DNA of 64,000 nucleotides, from assembly GCF_023544465.1 (NCBI RefSeq), contig NZ_JALPVL010000010.1, positions 62,001 through 126,000 on the forward strand, given 5' to 3'. Made by a program: the position numbers and the translations under genes. Numbering within the stretch: the stretch's first letter is position 1; each line of letters opens with the position of its first letter. The notes below the pieces were generated by a model. That model ran no database searches. It was not told the origin of the DNA and worked only from the letters and a program-made list of their open reading frames with translations. This document shows, one piece after another, positions 50,398 through 58,687 of this stretch. This stretch comes from Paractinoplanes maris (GTDB taxonomy: Bacteria > Actinomycetota > Actinomycetes > Mycobacteriales > Micromonosporaceae).

Positions 50398-50401
50398 CCC
50401 C

Positions 50402-50935
50402 TCAGTGCGGGCTGACCTTCACCCGGGCGCCGGCCCAGGCGGCCGCGCCGATCGTGGCCAGGATGCGCTCCTGGCCCTCCGGGTCCTGGCGGTCGATGAA
50501 AAGCACGCCGTCGAGGTGGTCGGTCTCGTGCTGCAGGCAGCGGGCCAGCAGACCCTCGCCGACGATCTGCACCGGGTCGCCGTGCTTGGTCAGGCCCCGG
50601 GCGACCACGTTCCGCCGCCGCCGGGTGTCGAGGTAGATGCCGGGGATCGACAGGCAGCCCTCCGGACCGTACTGCTCCTCGTCGTCGGGGAACTCCAGGC
50701 CCGGGTTGATCAGGTGGTCGAGTCCGATGTCGTTGCCCGGCAGATCCGGGTTGATGGCGAACACGCGCAGGCCGACGCCGATCTGCGGGGCGGCCAGGCC
50801 CGCGCCCCGCGACTGGGCGAGGGTCTCACCGAGGTCGGCGACCAGCCGGTGCAGCTCGGCGTCGAAGACGGTGACCGGCTCGGCGACCTGGCGCAGCACC
50901 GGGTCGCCGACCTTCCGGATCGAAACAACGGTCAT
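50402..50935 (-). CDS. def: Peptide deformylase
   Basis: A 177-residue metalloenzyme that removes the formyl group from new proteins. All three motifs are intact: GAGLAAPQIG, EGCLS and QHETDHLDG. Length is normal. The ATG at 50935 has a GGAGG site, and a TACCGT -10 candidate lies upstream. A second deformylase elsewhere is likely, as usual in actinobacteria. Confidence 0.95.
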   Translation of the reverse strand: MTVVSIRKVGDPVLRQVAEPVTVFDAELHRLVADLGETLAQSRGAGLAAPQIGVGLRVFAINPDLPGNDIGLDHLINPGLEFPDDEEQYGPEGCLSIPGIYLDTRRRRNVVARGLTKHGDPVQIVGEGLLARCLQHETDHLDGVLFIDRQDPEGQERILATIGAAAWAGARVKVSPH

Positions 50936-51199
50936 GTGGCACCTCCACTGTCCGACGGTAGCGAAGTCAGCCGATGCGGCGGTTTTCGGCCCCGGGTGTT
51001 CAGCCTGTGAGATCCGGCCGCGCCGACCGGCCGGTTCGGGTGAACTGGCGCGACTCCTACGGACGGGTGCACCGATGAACAACCACGGCTGGCCGGCCCG
51101 CACCGGTCGCGCGCCGATCGCGGGCGGGCGTTGTCCCGTCACGTTCCGGCGGCGGCACGCGACGCTGCTCGCGGCCCGCCGGTCTCCGCGCTGCCGCGA
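50936..51199. other. 264-bp region without a gene
   Basis: It holds the deformylase promoter at its left end. No convincing coding frame is visible in the rest, which runs into the 35-bp repeat array. Confidence 0.4.
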
Positions 51200-51388
51200 C
51201 GCCGCCCGCCGCCTGTTCCCGCGACCCGCCCGGTGACCGCCCGCCGCCTCATCCCGCGGCGCGCCCGGTGACTGCGGGCCGCCTGTTCCCGCGGCCGGCC
51301 AGGTGACCGCCGGTCGCCTGTTCCCGCGGCGCGCCCGGTGACCGCGGGTCGCCGGTTTCCGCGGCCCGCCAGGTGACCGCCGGTCGCC
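51200..51388. repeat. 35-bp tandem repeat, about 5.4 copies
   Basis: Units start at 51200, 51235, 51270, 51305, 51340 and 51375 (partial). A typical unit begins GACCGCnGGTCGCC and continues TGTTCCCGCGGC, ending in CCnGGT. Copies differ at several positions, so the array is old. It ends exactly at the stop codon of the phosphotransferase gene and contains GC-rich dyads. Confidence 0.8.
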
Positions 51389-52138
51389 TCAGGCGAGCAC
51401 CGACCGCCCAGCGGTGTGGCGTTCGCGCAGATCGGCCGGGGTGAGGTCGAGCCGTCCGAGGTCGTGGTAGTTGTCGATCCACGTCTCGACGGTGTCCGCC
51501 GACTTGTCCAGGGCTCGCCGGTCCCACTCGGGCCGATCCGGGACGACCAGGCCGGCGGCGTCCTGATAGGCGTCGAGGAAGTCGTCGGCCACGCCCGGGC
51601 CGTGCAGCAGCACCAGGTCGAGCCGGCACCAGCTCACGTCGAAGCCGCGGGGCGCGGACCGCGCGGCCGACCAGTCGACAACCCCGGTGAGCTGCCCCTC
51701 CTCGTAGAGGACGTTGCCCGACCAGTAGTCGAAGTGGGTCAGCACGTCACCGGCGGCCGTGCCGGCGAACGGCGCGGCGTGCACCCGGGCGAGGATGCGG
51801 CCCAGCGCCTCCGGCTGGGCCAGGAGGATCTCGGCCTGGCCGGGCAACCGGCTGATCACAACCGAGGGCTCGCCGAAGCGGGCCCCGGCCGGATCGGCCG
51901 CGATCAGCCGGGGCGCGAGCCCGTCCAGCCCGTCGAGCAGGCCGAGGATCCGGGCTTTCCGGGCGGACGCCGAGTCGCCCGGCGGGAACCGGCGCAGCAC
52001 GACCTCGGTCACGCCGCCGGACTCGATCAGGTGGGTCGCCGCGTGGGTGCCGCCCGCGAGTCGGCGTACGGCGGTGATCGGAGCGCCGGTGACGTCGGCG
52101 ACCCAGGCCAGTGCCGCGGGCGGGGGCGCGTCAACCAC
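51389..52138 (-). CDS. APH-family phosphotransferase
   Basis: A 249-residue APH-fold kinase with catalytic block VLTHFDYWSGNVLYEEG and metal site GVVDWSAARSAPRGFDVSW. The N-terminal loop is RLAGGTHAATHLI. The substrate is a small alcohol or aminoglycoside-like molecule, not identifiable here. The GTG at 52138 overlaps the end of the glycosylase gene by 8 bases, so it is co-translated with that DNA repair gene. Confidence 0.85.
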   Translation of the reverse strand: MVDAPPPAALAWVADVTGAPITAVRRLAGGTHAATHLIESGGVTEVVLRRFPPGDSASARKARILGLLDGLDGLAPRLIAADPAGARFGEPSVVISRLPGQAEILLAQPEALGRILARVHAAPFAGTAAGDVLTHFDYWSGNVLYEEGQLTGVVDWSAARSAPRGFDVSWCRLDLVLLHGPGVADDFLDAYQDAAGLVVPDRPEWDRRALDKSADTVETWIDNYHDLGRLDLTPADLRERHTAGRSVLA

Positions 52139-52952
52139 GGCGTTCGCGCAGGGCGCGCAGGTGCAGGCTCGCCCACGTCCGGTACGGGCGCCACGCCTCG
52201 GAGACCTGCTCGGCGGTCGCACCCGGCCCGTACCGGAAGGCGATCTCGGCCTGCAGGCGGGACTCATGGCGGGGCACGCCGTCGGGGTGGTTGGCCCCGC
52301 GCAGGACGACCAGCTCGGCGGCGAACGGGCCGAGGCCCTTCACCTGCCGCACCCGCAGGACGGCGTCCTCGGCGGTCAGGTCGCGCAGACCCTCGAACAC
52401 GCCGTCGAGGGCAGCCTCGGCGACCGCGTGCAGGTATTCGGTCTTGCGTCCGGGCAGCTCGGCGTCGAGCGACCGAAGCCGGTGCGGCGCCGGGAAAGCA
52501 CCGTCGTCGTCGAGCAGCTCGGTGCGCAGTCGCGCGGCCTGGGCGATCCGCACGCGCTGCGACAGCACGGCCCAGGCCGCCGCCTCATAAGGGGAGTGGA
52601 AGCCGCACGGGCGCAGACCGGGCAGCTCGCGGCGGGCGGCCGCGATGACCGGGTCACGCTCGCCGACCCCGGGCCAGCCGCGGCCGTCCACGTCGAGGGC
52701 CAGGAAACGGGCGGTCTGCTCGGCGGCCGCGGCCAGATCCCCGTCACCGCGGACGGTGACGTGCGCGGAGGTGCCGACCTGCCGGACCGTCGCGGTGGCC
52801 GTCGACCAGTCGCGCTCGACGCGGAACACCGTCCGCAGGGCCTGGTCGCTCTGGCCCCGCAGGGCCGCGGGGGCGAACCCCTCCCAGAAACCCCGGCTGG
52901 TCGCCGGCGACCAGGGTCCGGCCACCTCCCGTACGACGGTGTGCTCGCGCAT
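52131..52952 (-). CDS. DNA-3-methyladenine glycosylase II-like (AlkA) protein
   Basis: A 273-residue helix-hairpin-helix DNA glycosylase that removes alkylated bases. The hairpin reads VRQVKGLGPFAAELVVLRGA with an aspartate following in NHPD, and the end has the family's WRPYRTWASLHLRAL. A GFHSPYEAAAWAVLSQRV block matches the fold core. The ATG at 52952 is preferred over 52967 because MREHTVVREVAGPWS looks like the family start. It is followed by the APH gene with overlap and preceded by another kinase-like gene. Confidence 0.87.
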   Translation of the reverse strand: MREHTVVREVAGPWSPATSRGFWEGFAPAALRGQSDQALRTVFRVERDWSTATATVRQVGTSAHVTVRGDGDLAAAAEQTARFLALDVDGRGWPGVGERDPVIAAARRELPGLRPCGFHSPYEAAAWAVLSQRVRIAQAARLRTELLDDDGAFPAPHRLRSLDAELPGRKTEYLHAVAEAALDGVFEGLRDLTAEDAVLRVRQVKGLGPFAAELVVLRGANHPDGVPRHESRLQAEIAFRYGPGATAEQVSEAWRPYRTWASLHLRALRERRG

Positions 52953-52963
52953 GCGTCCCCCGC

Positions 52964-53737
52964 TCACAGGCCCACGGCCGTGGCGGCCCGGTCGTAGCGT
53001 CGCGCCTCGTCACGCACGTCCGGGAGGTCGTCGCGCTCGTTGGTGGTCGCCATCCGGAACAGTAACGCCCGCGCCACCGCCGGCACGCTCACGCCGAGCG
53101 CCTGCGGCAGCGAGGGCGGCGCATCGTGCCAGCAGAGCGCATCGGCGACGACAACCCCTTCCGCGTATGCCGGTGGGCGCCAATACGGCGAGATGTCGAT
53201 GACGGCCGGCGGCAGCCCCGGAGCGAAGAGCACATTCTGCGTCAGGTCGGCGTGCACGAGCTGGTCCCGGCCGAGCGGCTCCAGTGCGGTGGTCAGCCGG
53301 GCCGCGACCTCGGCGAACCCGGGCCGGAAACGCGTGGACCGCTCACCCCAGGCGACCCGGTCGCCGCGGGCCCACCAGTCCTGGCGCGCGTCGAGGAAGG
53401 CGGGGCGTTCGAGATGCGCGACGGCCCGGTGGAAGGCCCGCCCCGCCGCGATGATGTCGTGCCAGGTCGACGCTTTCGAGTAGTCGGGCTCGGCGCCCTC
53501 CACCCACCGCGTGGCCGACCACCCGGCACAGTCGGAAAACCCTTCCCGCGTACGGGCGGGGGCGGCCAGCCGGAACTCGGCCGACCGCACGTCGGCGAGC
53601 GCTGCGACGCCCGGCCCGGCGTCCGGCTTGAACACCAGATCCCCGGCCCGCCACGACGTGCCCTGCCCACCGGCCAGCGCCCGAGCGGGCCCGTCGACCC
53701 CGAAGGCGTACAGCACAGCGGCCGGCGGGGCGATCAT
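52964..53737 (-). CDS. TIGR02569-like (APH-fold) protein
   Basis: A 257-residue kinase-fold protein of an actinobacterial family. It shows GGQGTSWRAGDLVFKP at the N-lobe, HADLTQNVLFAPGLPPAVID at the catalytic loop and DISPYWRPPAYAEGV. Activity unknown. TAGCGT is 8 bases before the ATG on the minus strand. It begins the three-gene run with the glycosylase and the second APH protein, all tightly spaced. Confidence 0.8.
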   Translation of the reverse strand: MIAPPAAVLYAFGVDGPARALAGGQGTSWRAGDLVFKPDAGPGVAALADVRSAEFRLAAPARTREGFSDCAGWSATRWVEGAEPDYSKASTWHDIIAAGRAFHRAVAHLERPAFLDARQDWWARGDRVAWGERSTRFRPGFAEVAARLTTALEPLGRDQLVHADLTQNVLFAPGLPPAVIDISPYWRPPAYAEGVVVADALCWHDAPPSLPQALGVSVPAVARALLFRMATTNERDDLPDVRDEARRYDRAATAVGL

Positions 53738-53857
53738 GCCCCGGCACGCTAGATCCCGGACACGACCCTGTCGACGGCTTTTCCGCCGGCGAGCGTCTTC
53801 CCCCGATCCCCGCGCCCGATTCCGCTCCGTTGCCGAGCAGGTCAGCTCGAGTCCCGG

Positions 53858-54043
53858 TCAGGCGCCGTCGAAGAGGGCGGCCACCTGGTTCGAGTTCATC
53901 GCCGACGCCGGCCGGTCCTGCACTGTTCGCGTATCAACCGACTCTTCGGTGTCGTAGGGCAGCACCCGCCCGGGCAAACGCCCAAAACGCTGTCGCCGCA
54001 CCTGATCGTGCTGATCCGCCGGCGCAGTCTCGTCTTCCCCCAT
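53858..54043 (-). CDS. Small conserved actinobacterial protein, 61 residues
   Basis: Starts at ATG 54043 with MGEDETAPADQHDQVRRQRF, then GRLPGRVLPYDTEESVDTRT. The R-R-Q-R-FGRLP...VLP pattern is typical of a short uncharacterised actinobacterial protein. Acidic ends and a basic middle suggest a soluble, partly disordered protein. It stands alone. Confidence 0.6.
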   Translation of the reverse strand: MGEDETAPADQHDQVRRQRFGRLPGRVLPYDTEESVDTRTVQDRPASAMNSNQVAALFDGA

Positions 54044-54601
54044 CCCACCATTCAACCTCGCGAGCGGCACGATCCGATGGCCGTTCCCCTCCCGCAGTGA
54101 GCCGTGAGGCGCAGCGAGGCGACGCAGTGGCCGGTCGGCCGGATTAAAGCCCACGGGTACGGGCCTGGTCCCGGACTGGTATGCGGGACATGAGGCGCAA
54201 TGAGGTGACGTAGCGGCCGGTCGACCGGTGTGAACGTCACGGGTATGGGCGCTGCGCGTACTGGAGTGGCCGGCTCGTCGCGAGCTGCGTGCTCAGCCGC
54301 CGCTGCCCCGGCGATTTTGGCCGTTACCCATCACTCACGTCGCCGTGGTGGGGTGAGCGCTCTGGGCGCGCCAGCGCCCTGCTCACCGCGCCGCGGCCCT
54401 CGGCGGGAGCAACGGTCCGTACACATCACCCCGCTACGACATGTCTTGCTCTGTGCTTGAAACCCACCATATACAAAGCCCGGCCGTTCGATGTCGGCCA
54501 CCGCACCCGTCCGCTTTTCTCGGCGATGAAGCGGCGGATGGTGAGGAACGTCTGGTGGGGAGCGGGTGTCATGCGGGGCGGTGGGGGTCGATCATGGGGG
54601 T
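54044..54601. other. 558-bp region without a gene, with a degenerate duplication
   Basis: No convincing coding frame. Two diverged ~60-bp copies, at 54104-54163 and 54190-54249, share TGAGGCGCAnnGAGGnGACG and GGCCGGTCGnCCGG. The remainder up to the oxidoreductase start shows nothing I recognise. Confidence 0.55.
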
Positions 54602-55963
54602 ATGCAGAGTTACGACGTGGTGGTGGTCGGGGCCGGACCCGGTGGGGAGGTCGCGGCGGGGAAGCTGGCCGGGGCCGGGCTGAGCGTGGCGATCGTGGAG
54701 GGGGAGCTGGTCGGCGGGGAGTGCTCGTTCTACGCGTGCATCCCGTCGAAGGCGCTGCTCCGACCGGGGGAGCTGCTCGAGGAGGTACGGCGGGTGCCGG
54801 GGGCGGCCGAGGCGGTCAGCGGTGAGCTCGACGTCGCGGCGGTGCTGCGTAAGCGGGACGACCTGATCGGGCACCTGGACGACTCGGGGCAGGTGCCCTG
54901 GCTCACCGACCGGGGCGTCACTCTGGTGCGCGGCTGGGGCCGGCTCGTGGGGGAGCGGCAGGTGGCGGTCGGCGACGAGGTGCTGCAGGCGCGCCAGGCG
55001 GTCATCCTGGCCGGTGGCACCCGGGCGTTGCTGCCCGACATCGACGGGATCGACCAGGTCAAGCCGTGGACCAACCGGGAGGCGACGACGACCCAGGAGG
55101 TGCCGGCGTCGCTCATCGTGATCGGTGGGGGTGTGGTCGGGTCCGAGCTGAGCCAGGCCTTCGTGTCGCTGGGCTCGCAGGTCACGCTGGTGGTCGGGCG
55201 GGGGGTGCTGCCGAAGGAGGAGGACTTCGCCGGGCTGCAGGTGGCCGAGCGCCTGGCCGAGCAGGGGGTCGACATCCGTACGGGGCACCGGCCGACCGCG
55301 ATGCGCCGGGATGCCGCCGGAGTGACGGTGACGCTGGGCGACGGCAGTACGGTGACCGCCGAGCAGGTTCTGATCGCCACCGGCCGTACGCCGCAAGCAG
55401 TGGACCTGGGTCTCGAGGCCGTGGGTGTGAAGAGCGAAGGTTTTGTCGAGGTCGACGCGCACATGCGGGTGCCGGGGCAGGACTGGCTCTACGTGATCGG
55501 TGACCTGAACGGGCGGGCGCTCTACACGCACATGGCGAAGTATCAGGCGGCGATCGCGGCCGGGGAGATCCTGGGCCGCCCGATGGTCGCCGAGCATCTC
55601 GCCGACGGGCCCGGCGCGCCCCGGGTGATCTTCACGTCGCCGCAGGTCGCCGCGGTCGGTCACACCACGTCGAGCGCGGCCGGGGCCGGCCTCGGCGTGC
55701 GCATCGTCGACGTCGGCACCGAGGCCAACGCGGGCGGCTCGTATTCGGGCGGCGGCCCCGGCACGGCCCGCTTCCTCATCGACGAGCAGCGCGGCGTGCT
55801 GGTCGGCGCGACCATCACCGGCACCGCGGTGGCCGAGTTCCTGCAGGCGGCCACGATCGCCATCGTCGGCGAGGTCCCGATCACCCGCCTGCGGCACGCG
55901 ATCCCGTCGTTCCCGACCCGCAGCGAGCTGTGGCTGTACCTGTTCAACGAGCTCGGCATCTGA
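54602..55963 (+). CDS. Pyridine nucleotide-disulfide oxidoreductase (group I-like)
   Basis: A 453-residue FAD enzyme related to dihydrolipoamide dehydrogenase and mercuric reductase. FAD motif VVGAGPGGEVAAGKLAG, redox cysteines in GGECSFYACIPSKALLRP, NAD motif IGGGVVGSELSQAF and a second FAD contact VIGDLNGRALYTH are present. The dimer-interface HPT motif is changed to HAIPSFPTRSE, so the usual HxHPT catalytic pair is not conserved. It may reduce a thiol or act on another substrate. The ATG at 54602 precedes the FAD strand directly. Confidence 0.87.
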   Translation: MQSYDVVVVGAGPGGEVAAGKLAGAGLSVAIVEGELVGGECSFYACIPSKALLRPGELLEEVRRVPGAAEAVSGELDVAAVLRKRDDLIGHLDDSGQVPWLTDRGVTLVRGWGRLVGERQVAVGDEVLQARQAVILAGGTRALLPDIDGIDQVKPWTNREATTTQEVPASLIVIGGGVVGSELSQAFVSLGSQVTLVVGRGVLPKEEDFAGLQVAERLAEQGVDIRTGHRPTAMRRDAAGVTVTLGDGSTVTAEQVLIATGRTPQAVDLGLEAVGVKSEGFVEVDAHMRVPGQDWLYVIGDLNGRALYTHMAKYQAAIAAGEILGRPMVAEHLADGPGAPRVIFTSPQVAAVGHTTSSAAGAGLGVRIVDVGTEANAGGSYSGGGPGTARFLIDEQRGVLVGATITGTAVAEFLQAATIAIVGEVPITRLRHAIPSFPTRSELWLYLFNELGI

Positions 55964-55970
55964 ATCTTGG

Positions 55971-56729
55971 TCAGCCGGCCGGTGGCTGGTCGGGGTATTG
56001 GCCGGAGGGGCCGTGATAGGGCCGGCCGTCCGGGTAGGGCCAGGCGTTGGTGGTGCAGCCGTGCAGGCCCAGCGTCTGCTGTTGCATGACCGGGGCCGGC
56101 TCGCCCGGGCCGGGGCAGCGCTCGTGGCCGTGGCCGAGCCGGTGGCCGACCTCGTGGTTGACCAGGTATTTCCGGTACGTCGCGAGCTTGCCCCGATAGA
56201 AGGGAACCCCCTTGGCCCAGCGGGCGACGTTCAGCACGACCTTGTTGCCGTTGCGGCACGACGTGTATCCCTCGGGGACGTCGTCGCAGAGGCGGTCGCG
56301 GGTGGCCGGCGTGGCCAGGTAGAGGGTGAAGTCGTTCGCCTGACCCGGCCCGACCTGGCGGAACCGCCACTGGTGGCCGCGGATCCAGCCCCGCGGGTCG
56401 GCCAGGGTGGCTTCGGCCGCCGCGGCGAGACCCTCGGGGGACACCCCGGTGATGTCCTGCTCGACCGCGACGCGGTAGCGCAGCAGCCGCCCGCCCCGGC
56501 CGGCCGTCGCCGTGCCGGCCGGGGCGAACCGCCACCGGCCGGCACCCCGCTGGGGGTAGGCGATCGGCTTCGGCCGGGGCGTGGACCGGGAGGGCGCCGA
56601 AGCGCGCGCCGGGGTGGACGCCGCCGTGGGCACCGGGGCGACCGGTGGCGGTCCGGTCGCAGCGGTGTCACAGGCGGTCAGCGTGCCCGCCACGAGCAGC
56701 GCCGTGGCCCAACGTTCGATGCGCAGCAT
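55971..56729 (-). CDS. DUF3152 lipoprotein, putative metallopeptidase
   Basis: A 252-residue exported protein. The lipobox LLVAGTLTAC marks it as a lipoprotein, followed by a Pro/Ala-rich linker. The C-terminal DUF3152 domain has the zinc signature NHEVGHRLGHGHERC, typical of HExxHxxGxxH peptidases, with conserved cysteines. Its first 62 bases overlap the end of the ABC-F gene. The substrate is unknown. It converges with the oxidoreductase gene at a 7-base gap. Confidence 0.87.
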   Translation of the reverse strand: MLRIERWATALLVAGTLTACDTAATGPPPVAPVPTAASTPARASAPSRSTPRPKPIAYPQRGAGRWRFAPAGTATAGRGGRLLRYRVAVEQDITGVSPEGLAAAAEATLADPRGWIRGHQWRFRQVGPGQANDFTLYLATPATRDRLCDDVPEGYTSCRNGNKVVLNVARWAKGVPFYRGKLATYRKYLVNHEVGHRLGHGHERCPGPGEPAPVMQQQTLGLHGCTTNAWPYPDGRPYHGPSGQYPDQPPAG

Positions 56730-58287
56730 TCATGCCCTCCGACCGACATGACGGTGCTGCCGGGCCCTCGCGTTGCACCTCTGAGGAATTGATCACCAAC
56801 GTGGGCCAGTCGCGGAGGTCCGCCAGCATCTGACGATCGTGCGTAGCCACCACGACAGCCATCGCTGTGGCCCGCAGACCCGCCGTCAGCTCCTCGACCA
56901 CGGCGGCGGACAGGTGGTTGGTCGGTTCGTCCAGGATCACCACGTCAGGAACCCCGCCGCCGACGGCCGGGGATCCGGGGGTGGTGCCGTTCAGGACTGC
57001 TTCGAGATGGCGGCGGCGTTGCTGGCCGGAGGACAGACACGCAGGGGAAGTGGGCACTTCTTGCGCCAGATAGCCGATCCGCGCGCCGCCGAGCAGTTTC
57101 AGCTGTCCGGTCGTGAGCGCGAGCGCACCGGCCAGCGCGGCCAGCAAGGTGGACTTGCCGGCTCCGTTCGGGCCGGTCACGAGCAGGCGATCACCGCCGT
57201 TCAGGCGCACCGTCACCGGAGACGGCAGGCGGCCCGCCACCGTGAGACCGACGGCGTCGACGAGCGGAGCGCCCGGACGCGTGTCACTCGCCGGGAAGCG
57301 CAACGGCTCGGGCGGCGGGGGCAGCGTGATCCGGTGCGCCGCCAGCGCCTCCTGGCGGCGCCGCAGAGCCTGCACGACGCCGGGCGTGCGGGACTGCCGC
57401 TTGTGCCGCCCGACGCCTTTGTCCGGCCGCCAGCCCGTGCTGAGCCGGCCGCGGGCCTCGTCGACCGCCCCGGCCAGCCGCTGGTGCTCGGCCACCTGGG
57501 CGTCGTACTCCCGCACCCAGCGCTCCCGCTCGCGCTGGCGTCCCTGCTGCCAGCCGGCGTAACCGCCCGCGTAGAGCCGCGGGCGCCCGTCCGGCGTCGG
57601 GTCGAGATCGAGGAACTCCCGGGCCACCTCGCGCAGCAGCACGCGGTCGTGCGTGACGATCAGGACACCGCCCGGGTGCTGCCGCAAGCGGTCGGTGAGA
57701 AAGGCCAGGCCGGTCGCATCGAGGTGGTTGGTCGGCTCGTCCAGGATCAGCAGGTCGGGCCGGGCGCCGAGCACACAGGCCAGCCGCACCCGGTAGCGCT
57801 GCCCCACCGACAGCGTGTCGAGCCGACGGCCGCGATCGGTGCACGCCTCCAGGGCTTCCAGCGCGACGTCGACGCGCCGCTCGGCGTCCCAGGCGTCGAG
57901 CCGGGTCGCCTCGTCCAGGGCTGCCGCGTAGGCCGTCGGGTCGGACGCGACCGTCTTGAGCGCGGCCTCGAGTCGTTCGAGGGCGCGCTGTGCCGGCCCG
58001 ATCGCCGTGGCGACGAGGGTGCCGACGGTTTCGCCGGCATTCGCGGCCAGTTCCTGCTCGGCGACGCCGATCGTGCCGGCTCGGCGCACGGTGCCCTGAT
58101 CGGGTTCGGTGCGCCCGGCGAGGACGTTCAGCAGCGTTGTCTTGCCGCTGCCGTTGGGCCCGGCGACAGCCAGGCGGGAGCGCGCGGAGACGGTCACGTC
58201 GACGCCGTCGAGGACGACGCGGTCGCCTCGGACGACGCGGAGGCCTTCCGCGCGTACGTGGGCATTGGTGGTGTCGAGGATGTTCAC
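56668..58287 (-). CDS. ABC-F ATPase (probable ribosome-protection/antibiotic resistance type)
   Basis: A 539-residue protein with two ATPase domains and no membrane segments. Walker A motifs are GPNGSGKTT and GPNGAGKST; signatures are TLSVGQRYR and LSSGQQRRR; Walker B motifs are LLILDEPTNHLD and VVILDEPTNHLS. A charged linker of ~80 residues lies between them. The architecture matches actinobacterial antibiotic-resistance ABC-F proteins that act on stalled ribosomes. The GTG at 58287 opens with NILDTTNAHVRAEG; a longer start at 58332 is possible. The ~130-base leader carries a leaderless 12-codon peptide and a hairpin. The last ~20 codons overlap the lipoprotein gene. Confidence 0.88.
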   Translation of the reverse strand: MNILDTTNAHVRAEGLRVVRGDRVVLDGVDVTVSARSRLAVAGPNGSGKTTLLNVLAGRTEPDQGTVRRAGTIGVAEQELAANAGETVGTLVATAIGPAQRALERLEAALKTVASDPTAYAAALDEATRLDAWDAERRVDVALEALEACTDRGRRLDTLSVGQRYRVRLACVLGARPDLLILDEPTNHLDATGLAFLTDRLRQHPGGVLIVTHDRVLLREVAREFLDLDPTPDGRPRLYAGGYAGWQQGRQRERERWVREYDAQVAEHQRLAGAVDEARGRLSTGWRPDKGVGRHKRQSRTPGVVQALRRRQEALAAHRITLPPPPEPLRFPASDTRPGAPLVDAVGLTVAGRLPSPVTVRLNGGDRLLVTGPNGAGKSTLLAALAGALALTTGQLKLLGGARIGYLAQEVPTSPACLSSGQQRRRHLEAVLNGTTPGSPAVGGGVPDVVILDEPTNHLSAAVVEELTAGLRATAMAVVVATHDRQMLADLRDWPTLVINSSEVQREGPAAPSCRSEGMNAAHRTLGHGAARGGHADRL

Positions 58288-58373
58288 GGTCTGCTCTCGG
58301 CTCGTCTGGGAGCCGGGCAGCGCGAGGCGCACCGCCCGGTGAGGACACCAGGACGGCGGGGTTTCAGTGAGTC

Positions 58374-58394
58374 CCGGCCGCCGTCAGCGGCCGG
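58374..58394 (-). promoter_or_regulatory. Attenuator-like hairpin at the end of the leader peptide
   Basis: CCGGCCGC-TGACG-GCGGCCGG, a perfect 8-bp stem. It contains the leader peptide's last codons and stop. A ribosome paused earlier on the peptide would leave it free or blocked, as in translation-controlled attenuation. Confidence 0.55.
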
Positions 58395-58422
58395 AACGCA
58401 ACCTCATCGAAGCAGTCGACAT
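58384..58422 (-). CDS. Leaderless 12-residue leader peptide of the ABC-F gene
   Basis: ATG 58422 lies 7 bases after TAGCGT (58435-58430, minus strand), the spacing of a leaderless start. It encodes MSTASMRLRSGR and stops at 58384. The stop is within the stem of a perfect hairpin. Short leader peptides that sense ribosome-stalling drugs are known upstream of actinobacterial ABC-F resistance genes; that this one works so is inference. Confidence 0.55.
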   Translation of the reverse strand: MSTASMRLRSGR

Positions 58423-58687
58423 GCGGGCCACGCTACCGACGGCCGGCCGGCTCCGCCTCTCATTAACGGCGGTGTCCCAGATCACACTGCGCCGACCGTG
58501 ATGACGCTGCCGGCGGTGTCATCTCTCGTCGGCAGGCCGCATCCTCGGCCTCCGACGACGCCGCGGCGTTGTTGTCGCGGGCCGCTGGTGCCTCCCTGTC
58601 CGGGGTGGCCGGCCGGGCCGCTCCGTCGAGCTGAGCCCGTCGCCGCGCCGGTCGACCAGGGGTCCGCTCGTGGCTACCGTCGGCCGC

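Noticed and set aside
51200..51388. CRISPR array or coding repeat protein
   Set aside because: Units of 35 bp adjoin directly with no spacers; frames through them give only arginine/proline-rich sequence.
56666..56692. Another TGTCACA as a fourth ECF41 promoter
   Set aside because: It is inside the DUF3152 coding sequence and the four bases at the required spacing are GCCA, not NGTC.
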